The position numbers and the translations under genes are program-made. The notes under the pieces are model-generated. The model was not told the DNA's origin, made no database searches, and saw only the letters and a list, made by a program, of their open reading frames with translations. A DNA stretch of 64,000 nucleotides from an uncultured Alphaproteobacteria bacterium (GTDB taxonomy: Bacteria; Pseudomonadota; Alphaproteobacteria; Micavibrionales; Micavibrionaceae): assembly GCA_946481075.1 (NCBI GenBank), contig CAMLMC010000001.1, positions 868,001 through 932,000 on the forward strand, in the 5' to 3' direction. The stretch's first letter is position 1. Each line of letters opens with the position of its first letter. Shown here in pieces: positions 44,533-53,642 of the stretch.

Positions 44533-44928
44533 CTACAGGCTCATCTTCTTCATGACCAGATCCATCATCGACAAAAAATCGATAATCGAACCATCGGCAG
44601 ATAAAACCGGAACATGCCGGACATTGTGCACGGCCATCAATTTCAGGGCCTCGTCAATGGTATCGCTCTCCCGCGCCACGACGACATCGATCGTCATATA
44701 GTCCTTGACCTTCGCCTCCTTTGCCCCGTTGCCAAGGCGGGCAAAGGCAATCACGATGTCGTGTTCGGAGATAATACCGACCGGTCGCTCTCCCTTCATC
44801 TTCACCAAAAGACAGTTCTTCCCTCCGTCCTTCATTTTTTCGATGGCGGTGGACAGAGTATCCGATGCTTCGATCGTTTTCCCATCCATTGTGAAATCAA
44901 ACAGTTTCTGAATCGGAATATCGTGCAT
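44533..44928 (-). CDS. CBS-domain protein
   Basis: The 131-residue protein is a tandem pair of CBS motifs (about residues 8-60 and 72-130; DTLSTAIEKMKDGGKNCLLV and VRHVPVLSADGSIIDFLSM). Such free-standing pairs bind adenosyl nucleotides and often regulate partners. GGAGGAA precedes the ATG at 44928. It follows an unknown 98-residue gene on the same strand and may be paired with it. Confidence 0.88.
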   Translation of the reverse strand: MHDIPIQKLFDFTMDGKTIEASDTLSTAIEKMKDGGKNCLLVKMKGERPVGIISEHDIVIAFARLGNGAKEAKVKDYMTIDVVVARESDTIDEALKLMAVHNVRHVPVLSADGSIIDFLSMMDLVMKKMSL

Positions 44929-44944
44929 CGTATGTTCCTCCGCC

Positions 44945-45241
44945 CTATCCGATGTTGGCGACTTTGGCGAGTTCGACAAAGTCCTTGTAACTCAAGGCAT
45001 GAATATTTTTCTTTATGCGCAGGCGGATATAGGTCCGGAATTCCCGCAACAGCATATCCCGCACTTGCGGCCCGACATCGTTCATCCGCTGGCCTCGATA
45101 GAAAACACCCCACTGGTTTTCCCCCGTTGGCTCGAAGCGGATGAACATGTCGGCGCTGACGCGCAAAGGATGCCGGAACTTGATTGTGTCTTCCCGTCCC
45201 GGCTCGGCAAAGACGAGCTGGTTAGCAAATGTCGCACGCAT
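44945..45241 (-). CDS. Conserved-looking hypothetical protein upstream of the CBS gene
   Basis: The 98-residue product is basic in its second half (REFRTYIRLRIKKNIHALSY) with a beta-rich start (FRHPLRVSADMFIRFEPTGE). I do not recognise the family. It lies 16 bases before the CBS-domain start, probably in one operon. Confidence 0.6.
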   Translation of the reverse strand: MRATFANQLVFAEPGREDTIKFRHPLRVSADMFIRFEPTGENQWGVFYRGQRMNDVGPQVRDMLLREFRTYIRLRIKKNIHALSYKDFVELAKVANIG

Positions 45242-45385
45242 AATTTAAACCCCCACGTTTATTAGAATATGGTTCCCACAACCACAGTCATGTATTTACA
45301 TATAAACATTTAACAAAAAGTTAATATGAATATAAGTCGGCCAAAATTACTGGTTAACAACCATTTTTCGCGGTAAACAGGGAGT

Positions 45386-47197
45386 ATGCTGAAATTCATC
45401 CCCGCCCTTGTTGTCCTTCTGGTTTTCCCTGCCCTATCCTTCGCGCAGACCGCGACGCCCCAGCCTTCCATCGCCATGCATGGCGATGTGAAATACAAAC
45501 CCGGCTTCACGCACATGGATTATACGAATCCGGACGCGCCAAAAGGCGGCACGCTCAAAATCCATTCCATCGGCACGTTCGATTCCCTGAACCCCTTTAT
45601 CATCAAAGGCAGCCCCGCCGCGGGCATGACCTATCTGGGGCAGAGTATGTTGTATGACGCCCTGATGGAACAAAGCATGGATGAACCGTTTTCGATGTAC
45701 GGTCTTCTCGCCGAAACCATCGAACGCCCTGCCGACAATTCATGGGTCGCCTTTAATCTGCGCCCCGAGGCAAAATGGGCCGACGGAAAACCGGTCACGG
45801 CGGATGATGTTGTCTGGACTTTCAATGAAATGATCGAAAAAGGCGCCCCCTTCTTCAAGGCCTATTACGGCGATGTGAAATCGGTAGAGGCAACATCCCC
45901 CGCCCGCGTCATCTTCCGTTTTTCGCACAACGACAATGCGGAACTGCCATTGATCCTTTCCCAACTCGTGGTCTTGCCAAAACATTACTGGACTGAAGGC
46001 GGGCGTGACGTTGGCAACACGACGTTGATCCCGCCGCTTGGTAATGGTGCTTATAAGGTTGGCACCATCGCGCCGGGCCGTTCGATCACCTATGTCCGTG
46101 ACCCCAATTACTGGGGCAAGGATTTGGCGATCAACCGTGGACGCAATAACTTCGACGAGATCGTCATCGATTATTACAAGGACAACAATGTGGCGCTCGA
46201 GGCATTCCTCGCGGGTCAATATGACTACCGCCTGGAAAACACGGCCAAACTTTGGGAAACCGCCTATGACGCGCCGGCCGTGCGTGATGGCCGGATCATC
46301 AAAGAGGCATTGCCGCATGCCCGCCCCGCAGGGATGCAGGGCTTCCTCTATAATATCCGCCGCCCCGCCTTTGCCGATGTGAATGTGCGAAAGGCCCTCG
46401 CCTACGCCTTCGATTTCGAATGGTCGAACAAACAATTCGCCTATGGCCAATACACACGCACCAACAGCTATTTCGAAAATTCGGATCTCGCCGCGCCGGA
46501 CGCCCCGCCCAGAGGCGCAGAGCTTAAAATCCTTGAATCCTATCGCGGACAGATTCCAGACGATGTCTTCGGTCCACGCTATCAGCCCCCGACAAATGAT
46601 GGCAGCGGCAATGTGCGGGAATCACTGCGTACCGCTGCGCAAATTCTGGACGAATCGGGATGGAAACTCGGCCCCGACGGTATCCGGATTAAAGATGGTG
46701 TACCCCTCAAATTTGAAATTATCGATTCAAACCCGATGTTCGAACGGTGGGTTCTGCCGTTCATCGCCAATCTGAAGCGCATCGGCGTGGCCGCGAATTT
46801 CCGCGTGCTCGACCCTGCGCAATATCAAAACCGCATCAACGATTTTGACTATGACATGACCATCGGGACTATCCCGCAATCGGATTCACCGGGCAATGAA
46901 CAACGCGATTTCTGGGGTTCGGAAAAGGCCGACATCAAAGGCAGCCGCAATTATATCGGTATCAAGGATAAGGCTGTCGACGACATCATTGAAAAAATCA
47001 TCCGTGCCAAAAATCGCGAAGATCTTGTCGCCCACTGCCGCGCACTCGACCGCATTCTGCTTTCCGGATATTACGTGATCCCCCAATGGCACAGCGACCA
47101 TTTCAACGTTGCCTATTGGAAAAAATTGCAACGACCGGATAAAACATCGCCACTGACACCATCGGTCAGTGACACATGGTTTGCCCGCCCGAATTAG
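45386..47197 (+). CDS. yejA: YejA-like extracellular solute-binding protein
   Basis: YejA binds oligopeptides (and microcin C-like peptides in enterobacteria) for the YejBEF importer. The 603-residue precursor has a Sec signal (about residues 1-20, ending SFAQT) and a family 5 solute-binding domain (DAPKGGTLKIHSIGTFDSLN, RPEAKWADGKPVTADDVVWT). Its transporter partners are on the same strand but 4-18 kb away with unrelated genes between. It is followed by an isomerase gene. Confidence 0.9.
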   Translation: MLKFIPALVVLLVFPALSFAQTATPQPSIAMHGDVKYKPGFTHMDYTNPDAPKGGTLKIHSIGTFDSLNPFIIKGSPAAGMTYLGQSMLYDALMEQSMDEPFSMYGLLAETIERPADNSWVAFNLRPEAKWADGKPVTADDVVWTFNEMIEKGAPFFKAYYGDVKSVEATSPARVIFRFSHNDNAELPLILSQLVVLPKHYWTEGGRDVGNTTLIPPLGNGAYKVGTIAPGRSITYVRDPNYWGKDLAINRGRNNFDEIVIDYYKDNNVALEAFLAGQYDYRLENTAKLWETAYDAPAVRDGRIIKEALPHARPAGMQGFLYNIRRPAFADVNVRKALAYAFDFEWSNKQFAYGQYTRTNSYFENSDLAAPDAPPRGAELKILESYRGQIPDDVFGPRYQPPTNDGSGNVRESLRTAAQILDESGWKLGPDGIRIKDGVPLKFEIIDSNPMFERWVLPFIANLKRIGVAANFRVLDPAQYQNRINDFDYDMTIGTIPQSDSPGNEQRDFWGSEKADIKGSRNYIGIKDKAVDDIIEKIIRAKNREDLVAHCRALDRILLSGYYVIPQWHSDHFNVAYWKKLQRPDKTSPLTPSVSDTWFARPN

Positions 47198-47208
47198 GAA
47201 TTATAGAC

Positions 47209-47580
47209 ATGCCGCATATCATCGTCGAAAAATCTTCAAATATTTCCATGCCGGATAGCGCGCAGGCTGTCTTACAAAAACTGCATGAAACCCTCGTCGC
47301 AACGCATGACAGTTTTAGAATGACGGACATCAAAAGCCGCATCGTCACCCATGATGATTACCGCGTTTCGGATGGGGAGCGCGAACAGGGGTTCATCCAT
47401 GTTCAACTGGCCATCCTGCCGCGTGATCCTGAGGTGCGGAAAGCCGCCGCGCAAAACCTTCACGCCGCCGTCAGCGAAATTTTCGCGTCTTCTCTGGCGG
47501 GAAAAAATTATTCCATCACCGCCGAAATCCGTGACATGTGCAAAGACACCTATGTGAAGGGTGCAGGCGGCAATCTTTAA
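47209..47580 (+). CDS. 5-carboxymethyl-2-hydroxymuconate isomerase-like protein
   Basis: The 123-residue protein fits the CHMI/tautomerase family in length and in having Pro as residue 2 (MPHIIVEKS), the catalytic base once Met is removed. The strands LAILPRDPEVR and ITAEIRDMCKD match the family C-terminus. The substrate is uncertain without hydroxyphenylacetate pathway neighbours. A strong terminator follows. Confidence 0.8.
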   Translation: MPHIIVEKSSNISMPDSAQAVLQKLHETLVATHDSFRMTDIKSRIVTHDDYRVSDGEREQGFIHVQLAILPRDPEVRKAAAQNLHAAVSEIFASSLAGKNYSITAEIRDMCKDTYVKGAGGNL

Positions 47581-47581
47581 A

Positions 47582-47610
47582 AAAGCCGGATGGCGAACCA
47601 TCCGGCTTTA
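47582..47610 (+). terminator. Bidirectional terminator between the isomerase and the DUF892 gene
   Basis: A 12-bp perfect stem (47582-47593 with 47598-47609) with a CGAA loop and A/T-rich flanks on both sides serves the two converging genes. Confidence 0.85.
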
Positions 47611-47630
47611 TATTCAGGCTATGCCCCCGA

Positions 47631-48143
47631 CTATTCAGCGGCATCGGCAAATGATGCGGCTTCCTCGTTGATGGTCATAGCAGCCTTTGTCAGCTTCTCG
47701 TCCGTTGCGGATTCCTGCTCTTGGATTTTACGCAGTTCGACAACAGCGTCATCGAATCCCAGCTTTTCAGCAAGGGCACACGCAGATCCATATCCGGAAA
47801 TCTCGTAATGCTCAACCTTTTGCGCGGCAATGATCAGGGCAACATCACGAAGCGCGCCTTCTTCAAATTCGTCAATCGCTTCCTCGCCTTCCTTGATAAG
47901 GCCTTTCATCGCCTCGCAAGTGATGTTCTCAGGCTTCATGTCGATCATTTCGAACACGCGGTTGACAATTTCAAGTTGTTGCTCGGTTTCTTGTAAATGC
48001 TGTTCGAAACCCGCCTTTAGTTCCGGGTTGCTTGCCGCCTTTGCCATTTTCGGCAAGGCCTTGGTTAATTGCATTTCGGCATTACGCAGGTCGGATAGTT
48101 CATGACAGAACAGGTCTTCAAAATTATCAATCTTCTTGGACAT
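47631..48143 (-). CDS. Ferritin-like DUF892 (YciF-type) protein
   Basis: The 170-residue protein is a four-helix ferritin-like fold with the DUF892 pattern: FEDLFCHELSDLRNAEMQLT, then HLQETEQQLEIV and QKVEHYEISGYGSACALAE. Members are linked to stress response and may bind metals through the conserved Glu/His. The ATG at 48143 follows AAGGAG. It is divergent from kdsB. Confidence 0.9.
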   Translation of the reverse strand: MSKKIDNFEDLFCHELSDLRNAEMQLTKALPKMAKAASNPELKAGFEQHLQETEQQLEIVNRVFEMIDMKPENITCEAMKGLIKEGEEAIDEFEEGALRDVALIIAAQKVEHYEISGYGSACALAEKLGFDDAVVELRKIQEQESATDEKLTKAAMTINEEAASFADAAE

Positions 48144-48239
48144 TGCATTCTCCTTGGAAATTTTGGGGGTTCCCCCTGCAAACCAGTCCTCAAACAAACA
48201 GTTCCAAACAAACGGCCCCTCCGCTATAATGCCATCATC

Positions 48240-49037
48240 ATGAAAACAGCCATTATTATCCCCGCCCGTTACGGCTCCACCCGTTTCCCCGGAAAACCGC
48301 TCGTGAAGATTGCGGGACAATCCATGTTATCCCGTGTTGTCGATGTCGCGCGTGAAGCGGCTAAGGGTCTACGCGATATTACCCTCGCGGTCGCAACGGA
48401 AGATGATCGGATCGAGGCGCATTGCACGGAAATCGGCGTTGACTGCGTTTTAACATCCAAAGACTGCCCCACCGGTTCCGACCGCGTGCTCGAGGCATCG
48501 GCAAAGCTCGGCGGCGGCTTTGATTTCATTTTAGGGCTGCAAGGCGATGCGCCTTTTACGCCGGTGGAAGCGCCGCGCAAAATGCTGGAAGCCTTTATCA
48601 GCAACCCTGATTACGAGGTGGTTACACCGATCGTCAACCTGCGCTGGGAAGAACTCGACGAACTTCGCGAAAGCAAGAAGATCACGCCCTTTTCAGGCAC
48701 GACGTGCGTCACCGATGCAACGGGCCGCGCGCTATGGTTTTCTAAAAACATTCTCCCTGCCATACGCGGCGAAGACAAACTGAAACAGTCGGGGGAATTC
48801 TCGCCTGTGTTTCAACATATCGGGCTTTATGGTTTCCGTGCCGATGTCCTCAAACGCTTTGTCGCGCTCCCGCAAGGAAAGTATGAAAAACTGGAAGGCC
48901 TTGAACAACTCCGCCTGCTTGAAAACGGCATATGGGTTCAGACCGTGACGATTGCCGTTGATCTGGGCCGCGCGCAAGCGGGCATCGATTCCCCCGAAGA
49001 TGTTGAACGGGCGGAGCGGATGCTTGCCTCACTTTAA
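48240..49037 (+). CDS. kdsB: 3-deoxy-manno-octulosonate cytidylyltransferase KdsB
   Basis: KdsB makes CMP-Kdo for the inner core of lipopolysaccharide. The 265-residue protein opens IIIPARYGSTRFPGKPLVKI (nucleotide-binding signature) and has GLQGDAPFTPVEAP and KSGEFSPVFQHIGLYGFRADV. The conserved start is at 48240; earlier in-frame codons are not part of the gene. Confidence 0.95.
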   Translation: MKTAIIIPARYGSTRFPGKPLVKIAGQSMLSRVVDVAREAAKGLRDITLAVATEDDRIEAHCTEIGVDCVLTSKDCPTGSDRVLEASAKLGGGFDFILGLQGDAPFTPVEAPRKMLEAFISNPDYEVVTPIVNLRWEELDELRESKKITPFSGTTCVTDATGRALWFSKNILPAIRGEDKLKQSGEFSPVFQHIGLYGFRADVLKRFVALPQGKYEKLEGLEQLRLLENGIWVQTVTIAVDLGRAQAGIDSPEDVERAERMLASL

Positions 49038-49040
49038 GCC

Positions 49041-49143
49041 GTCATTGCGAGGAACGCAGTGACGAAGCAATCCAGCTTGGTAAAGCTTGGCAACTATTGA
49101 AAGCTGGATTGCCGCGTCGGCCTAACGGCCTCCTCGCAATGAC
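49041..49143 (+). repeat. Dispersed palindromic repeat, copy 2
   Basis: It opens GTCATTGCGAGGAACG and closes CCTCCTCGCAATGAC; the 13-base outer arms are perfect inverted repeats. It is the second copy of the family at 18573-18672 and sits in the gap between two converging genes. Confidence 0.8.
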
Positions 49144-49153
49144 AATAATGTGA

Positions 49154-49987
49154 TTAGGCAGCGATGTCCCACTGGGGCGCGAAGTCCGGATTGACCTGAC
49201 GTCCATCTGCCGATCCCATGGCGAAAATGGCCTTCATGTCATCCTCACTGAGTTCAAAATCGAAAATATCCATGTTGGCCTTGATATTGTCCGGCGTTGC
49301 CGATTTGGGAATAGCCGCGACATTGTCTTGTTGCACCAGCCAGCGAAGCGTCACCTGCCCGGCGCTCTTACCGTATTTCATGCCGATCTCTTTGAGTTTG
49401 GTATCGTTGATGGCCTTGCCGCGGGCAACCGGAGAATAGGCCGTCAGAACCATCTCGTTCTTTTGCGTGAAATTCAAAACGGGCTTCTGGCTCAGGTATG
49501 GATGGTATTCCACCTGATTGTTGCAGATCTTTCCGCCGGAAATTTTGCGCGCCTCTTCCATTTGCGCGACCGTAAAATTGGAAACGCCAATCAAACGGGC
49601 CTTGCCTTCCACCTGCGCTTCCATGACGCCTTCCACAAGCTCGCGCACCGATACTTCGGGGAACGGCCAGTGGACCAGCAGCAAATCAACATAATCGGTT
49701 TTGAGTTTCTTCAAGGATTCATCGACAGATTCCAGAACGCGCTTACCGGTAAAATTATCGCGCCAGACCTTGGTGGTCAGAAAGATATGGTCGCGCGTAA
49801 CCCCGGATTGCTTTATGCCCTGCCCGACTTCCTCTTCGTTCTCATAAACTTGCGCGGTGTCGATGTGACGGTAGTCGGCATTCAAGGCAAAATCCACGCA
49901 TTTTACGCATTCATCGCCACGCAATTTCCATGTCCCAAACCCAAGGGCCGGCATCACCTCGCCCTGAATATTCAAATGCTTCATCAT
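49154..49987 (-). CDS. Aldo/keto reductase
   Basis: The 277-residue NADPH-dependent reductase has the AKR tetrad: D43 and Y48 (HIDTAQVYENE), K73 (TTKVW) and H106 (LVHWPF), plus the GFGTWKL start and the cofactor loop IPKSATPDNIKANMDIFDF. The start is taken at the first of two adjacent ATGs after AAAGGAAA. The substrate is unknown (2,5-didehydrogluconate reductase-like). Confidence 0.92.
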   Translation of the reverse strand: MMKHLNIQGEVMPALGFGTWKLRGDECVKCVDFALNADYRHIDTAQVYENEEEVGQGIKQSGVTRDHIFLTTKVWRDNFTGKRVLESVDESLKKLKTDYVDLLLVHWPFPEVSVRELVEGVMEAQVEGKARLIGVSNFTVAQMEEARKISGGKICNNQVEYHPYLSQKPVLNFTQKNEMVLTAYSPVARGKAINDTKLKEIGMKYGKSAGQVTLRWLVQQDNVAAIPKSATPDNIKANMDIFDFELSEDDMKAIFAMGSADGRQVNPDFAPQWDIAA

Positions 49988-50087
49988 GATAAATTTCCTT
50001 TCGTGCAAAACATACCAAAAGGAACCTAGGCCAGTTCCCGCTTGTTAGAAAGGGCATATTGCAAAATTTATTTACGAGAGGTTGAAA

Positions 50088-50291
50088 ATGGAATGGAAGC
50101 CGGAAAAACTTTGCACATCACACAATGGATATGAATTGCTGGTTGAACGCTTCAAACGCAATTATCACTGCGAATCCCGCGAGGAAACATGGAAATGGCG
50201 CGTCATTCACTCTGGCATCGTCATGTCACAGGGCATGGCAAACGATATGGCCTCCGCGCAATCAATGGCAGAGGCCAATTTGCCCCAATAA
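50088..50291 (+). CDS. Small hypothetical protein
   Basis: The 67-residue product (starting MEWKPEKLCTSHNGYELLVE) is beta-rich with an Ala/Met-rich end (MANDMASAQSMAEANL) and two Cys. The ATG follows GAGAGG. I do not recognise the family, but the composition and SD look like a real gene. Confidence 0.55.
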   Translation: MEWKPEKLCTSHNGYELLVERFKRNYHCESREETWKWRVIHSGIVMSQGMANDMASAQSMAEANLPQ

Positions 50292-50361
50292 TTAACATAT
50301 TAAATGTTGTCTTTTCCGCATAAACAGGCTTATCTATTCACCTGTTTATGTGGAGAGTATG

Positions 50362-50820
50362 ATGGACGAAAAAATAGAAAAAGATTTTTGGGATGCCATT
50401 GATGCCTTGATCAAGGTTCCGGGGCATAACCAGCCGGTCACTAGGGATCAACTGGATACCCTTCACGAAAAGATATCGGACATCCTTGGAGATTGGCCCG
50501 CTTCGGGCTTCATAAAAATCTGCCCCCATATCAAAGATCCAAGCATTAAAAACATCGCCAGGGCCGTTCGCGACCTGCGCGACCATAATTGGTTGCATGA
50601 TCGCTGTATCGAAAAGGTTGAAGACCGGATTACAAGCAGCAACAGTTGGGGAAGAACATCATATAATAAAAAACGTTATGATTCATACCCCCGTGCGGCA
50701 AGCGACGATATGAAATCTTTCCTGAAAGACCATTCTATATGGTTGACGCCGGAGCAAAGAGAGCGTCTTTATTTCCTGAGACAAAAACCAACACACGCCG
50801 CACGCGATTTTACTCTATAA
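50362..50820 (+). CDS. Hypothetical protein
   Basis: The 152-residue product is charged and partly helical, with a Ser/Arg/Lys/Tyr-rich middle (SSNSWGRTSYNKKRYDSYPR) and the end LTPEQRERLYFLRQ. It starts at ATG 50362 (or 50359) after GGAGAG and ends 6 bases before the phosphatase gene. I do not recognise the family. Confidence 0.6.
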   Translation: MDEKIEKDFWDAIDALIKVPGHNQPVTRDQLDTLHEKISDILGDWPASGFIKICPHIKDPSIKNIARAVRDLRDHNWLHDRCIEKVEDRITSSNSWGRTSYNKKRYDSYPRAASDDMKSFLKDHSIWLTPEQRERLYFLRQKPTHAARDFTL

Positions 50821-50826
50821 TACGGT

Positions 50827-51447
50827 ATGACCACGCTCATTATCACACGCCACGGAAATACCTTTGAAAAAGGCGAAACACCCCGCCGCGTTGGAGCGCG
50901 CACCGATCTGCCGCTCACCGAAGCGGGCAAGGAACAGGCGCGTGCCATCGGCCGCTGGTTAAAATCGAACGGGCTATACCCAGAGGCGGTTTATTCATCG
51001 CAATTGCAACGGACCTATGACACCGCCAAAATCGCGCTCGAAGAAGCGGGCTACAAAGAACCTGTCTATCAACTCGCCATTTTCAACGAGGTCGATTACG
51101 GCCCCGATGAAAATGTCACCGATGATGTCATGATCGCACGGATTGGCGAGCAGGCCTTGAAGGATTGGGAAGAACGTGGGCAAGTGCCGGATGGGTGGAA
51201 TTTCGATCCGGCAAAAACGGTTCAGGACTGGCAGGACTTTGCCGCCCACATTGTGGCGGATGAACAATCCTGCATCATGGTGACAACCTCGAACGGCATC
51301 GCCCGCTTCGCGCCCTATATCACCGGTGATTATCCCGCGTTTTTACAGGACTATTCCCCAAAGATATCCACAGGCGCGATCTGCGTTTTTACCCATGAAA
51401 ACGGCCAGTGGACTATACGGGAATGGAATTTGAAACCCCTACCCTGA
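50827..51447 (+). CDS. Histidine phosphatase family protein (atypical)
   Basis: The 206-residue protein belongs to the phosphoglycerate mutase-like fold: ITRHGNTFEKGETPRRVGAR near the start (catalytic H9) and the conserved SSQLQRTYDTAKIAL. The second catalytic His is absent: where most members have VxHG, it reads VTTSNGIARFA (residues 152-162). Activity may be altered. It is followed 27 bases later by yejB. Confidence 0.85.
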   Translation: MTTLIITRHGNTFEKGETPRRVGARTDLPLTEAGKEQARAIGRWLKSNGLYPEAVYSSQLQRTYDTAKIALEEAGYKEPVYQLAIFNEVDYGPDENVTDDVMIARIGEQALKDWEERGQVPDGWNFDPAKTVQDWQDFAAHIVADEQSCIMVTTSNGIARFAPYITGDYPAFLQDYSPKISTGAICVFTHENGQWTIREWNLKPLP

Positions 51448-51474
51448 TCTGCCTTCGCATGGTTTAATACCGCC

Positions 51475-52581
51475 ATGCTGAATTACATTCTTCGCCGCCT
51501 GCTTTTGATGATCCCGACCTTGCTCGGCATCATGTTCATATCCTTCGTCATCATCCAGTTCGTCCCCGGCGGGCCGGTGGAGCGGATGATCTCGCAATTG
51601 CAGGGCCATAATGTCGAGGCGACCGCGCGGTTCGGCGGCGGTGGCGGCGGAGCCGACATGGCGGTCGGTGCGACGTCCGGCGGCGAAGGCGCCTCCAGTA
51701 AATATCGCGGCGCGCAAGGCCTCGACCCCGAATTCGTGGCAGAACTGGAAAAAATGTACGGGTTCGATAAACCCGCGCATGAACGGTTTTTCCAGATGGT
51801 GAAAAACTATGCGGTGTTTGACCTTGGTGAAAGTTATTACCGCGATGTGTCCGTCATCGATTTGATCCTCGAAAAAATGCCGGTGTCGGTTTCGCTCGGC
51901 CTCTGGTCGACGCTGATCATCTATCTCATCTCCATCCCGCTCGGCATCAAAAAGGCGGTAAAGGACGGGCAGCCATTCGACATCTGGACATCTGCGGCTG
52001 TGTTCACCGGCTACGCCATCCCCTCTTTCATGTTCGCGATCTTGCTGATTATCCTCTTCGCGGGCGGGCGCTATTTCGATTTATTCCCCTTGCGCGGCCT
52101 GCTCTCCGACAACTGGCAGGATATGAGCTGGTGGCAAGTGGTGCTTGATTATCTCTGGCACATGGTCCTGCCTGTCGCCGCGATGGTCATTTCCGGCTTT
52201 GCGGGTCTAACCATGCTCACCAAAAATTCCTTCCTCGATGAAATCGGCAAGCAATATGTGCTCTCCGCGCGGGCCAAAGGCCTCACCGAAAAGCAGGTGC
52301 TCTACGGCCATGTGTTCCGCAATGCGATGCTGATCGTCATTGCAGGCTTCCCGTCCGCCTTCCTCGCGATTTTCTTCACGGGTTCGCTGCTGATCGAAGT
52401 CATCTTCTCGCTCGATGGGCTGGGACTGCTGGGGTATGAAAGCGTAATCAACCGCGATTACCCGGTCGTGCTTGGGACGCTTTATATATTCTCGCTGTTC
52501 GGCCTGATCACCACGCTGATCCGCGATGTGGTTTATGTCCTCGTCGACCCGCGGATCGATTTCGAGGCACGGGCTGTTTAA
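51475..52581 (+). CDS. yejB: YejB-like ABC transporter permease
   Basis: YejB is one of two permeases of the Yej oligopeptide importer. The 368-residue protein has the N-terminal helix ([20 protein letters not shown]), a YejB-type Gly-rich periplasmic insert (about residues 55-80), and five more helices including the BPD permease loop with [20 protein letters not shown]. It is separated from yejA by several unrelated genes. Confidence 0.92.
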   Translation: MLNYILRRLLLMIPTLLGIMFISFVIIQFVPGGPVERMISQLQGHNVEATARFGGGGGGADMAVGATSGGEGASSKYRGAQGLDPEFVAELEKMYGFDKPAHERFFQMVKNYAVFDLGESYYRDVSVIDLILEKMPVSVSLGLWSTLIIYLISIPLGIKKAVKDGQPFDIWTSAAVFTGYAIPSFMFAILLIILFAGGRYFDLFPLRGLLSDNWQDMSWWQVVLDYLWHMVLPVAAMVISGFAGLTMLTKNSFLDEIGKQYVLSARAKGLTEKQVLYGHVFRNAMLIVIAGFPSAFLAIFFTGSLLIEVIFSLDGLGLLGYESVINRDYPVVLGTLYIFSLFGLITTLIRDVVYVLVDPRIDFEARAV

Positions 52582-52662
52582 TTAACTATTATAGAAAATA
52601 TTTGACAGAATAGTGAAACAAGCGTACTGTCCCCGCTAATTCTTAAACACGGGTACAATAAA

Positions 52663-52938
52663 ATGGATTTCAAAGAGATTCAGGCACGGCTTAAAGACCT
52701 GCGCGACCGGATAAAAACCGAAGGCCGCATCTCTGCGGACGCCGAATCCGAACTGAAAGAAATCCTCAATTCAACGCTCATCACCGCCAACACCGAAATC
52801 ATGGCGATCCAATCCAAAATTACCGCGCAAATGGCCGTGCGCGCCGGCAACGACAACAAGCCTGCTTTGTCCGAAGAACAGATGCGCCGCCTGTCGATCA
52901 TCGAAAAAACCGGAACCGGCTCCTACGTGGTGCATTGA
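52663..52938 (+). CDS. Small hypothetical protein 1 of 3 between yejB and yejE
   Basis: The 91-residue helical protein (FKEIQARLKDLRDRIKTEG, a coiled-coil-like start) ends in NKPALSEEQMRRLSIIEKTG. I do not recognise it. It ends 1 base before the next gene, so the three form a cassette. Confidence 0.55.
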   Translation: MDFKEIQARLKDLRDRIKTEGRISADAESELKEILNSTLITANTEIMAIQSKITAQMAVRAGNDNKPALSEEQMRRLSIIEKTGTGSYVVH

Positions 52939-52939
52939 T

Positions 52940-53263
52940 ATGCCGGACGATCCTATACAGCACTATCTTCAGCTTAAGAACGCCTATGAAAACGCGGCGG
53001 CTTATAACGCGCCGGCAGCAACCCTCAATCGCATCAAGACACAAAAAGAAACCGCCTATCTGGCTCTGAGCGACGAAGACAAATATATCGCCTACCGTCA
53101 TCATGCCATTGAGGTTTCACGCCTGAGCCATGAGGCATTCGACCGTCAGGTTGTGAAAGCCGTCGGAACGGACCCGAAGGAAAAACTCGCCTATACCCTG
53201 CTCTATTTAGACACGGTTGCATCTTCATTACCGATTGTTTTACACCCGCTCGATATGGAATAG
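52940..53263 (+). CDS. Small hypothetical protein 2 of 3 between yejB and yejE
   Basis: The 107-residue helical protein has Ala/Tyr-rich helices (QHYLQLKNAYENAAAYNAPA) and ends VASSLPIVLHPLDME. I do not recognise it. It ends 5 bases before the next gene. Confidence 0.55.
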   Translation: MPDDPIQHYLQLKNAYENAAAYNAPAATLNRIKTQKETAYLALSDEDKYIAYRHHAIEVSRLSHEAFDRQVVKAVGTDPKEKLAYTLLYLDTVASSLPIVLHPLDME

Positions 53264-53268
53264 CCTCC

Positions 53269-53571
53269 ATGCCGACCGAATTGTCCCGCAGCGAGAATGT
53301 TTTTACCGCCCTGAAGCTTACGCAGGAATATAATGAGGCGAGTGAGGATGAGGCCAAAACGCGCCTGCTGAGCGTCATGAACGTGATCGGGCAAATGGAT
53401 ATCGATGAACGCTATTCATTTTATGTACGCAGAATTGCGATGGCGCGTAATGTGGTCCCGGAACTGGTCGATGTCGAGCTGGAACTGACCACCGGCATCA
53501 AGGATGTGCCTGGCAAACTGGAACACCTGGCCGGTCTCATGGCCGAACGGTTGGATAATAAACCGAGCTAA
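53269..53571 (+). CDS. Small hypothetical protein 3 of 3 between yejB and yejE
   Basis: The 100-residue protein is helical and acidic (EYNEASEDEAKTRLLSVMNV, with ELTTGIKDVPGKLEHLAGLM near the end). I do not recognise it. It precedes yejE by 71 bases. Confidence 0.55.
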   Translation: MPTELSRSENVFTALKLTQEYNEASEDEAKTRLLSVMNVIGQMDIDERYSFYVRRIAMARNVVPELVDVELELTTGIKDVPGKLEHLAGLMAERLDNKPS

Positions 53572-53642
53572 CCCGCCTAAAACTGCCTATATCCGCAAAA
53601 AACCCCTTTCCGCAGCGCCTGAACCGCGTCTAAAATGCCGCC

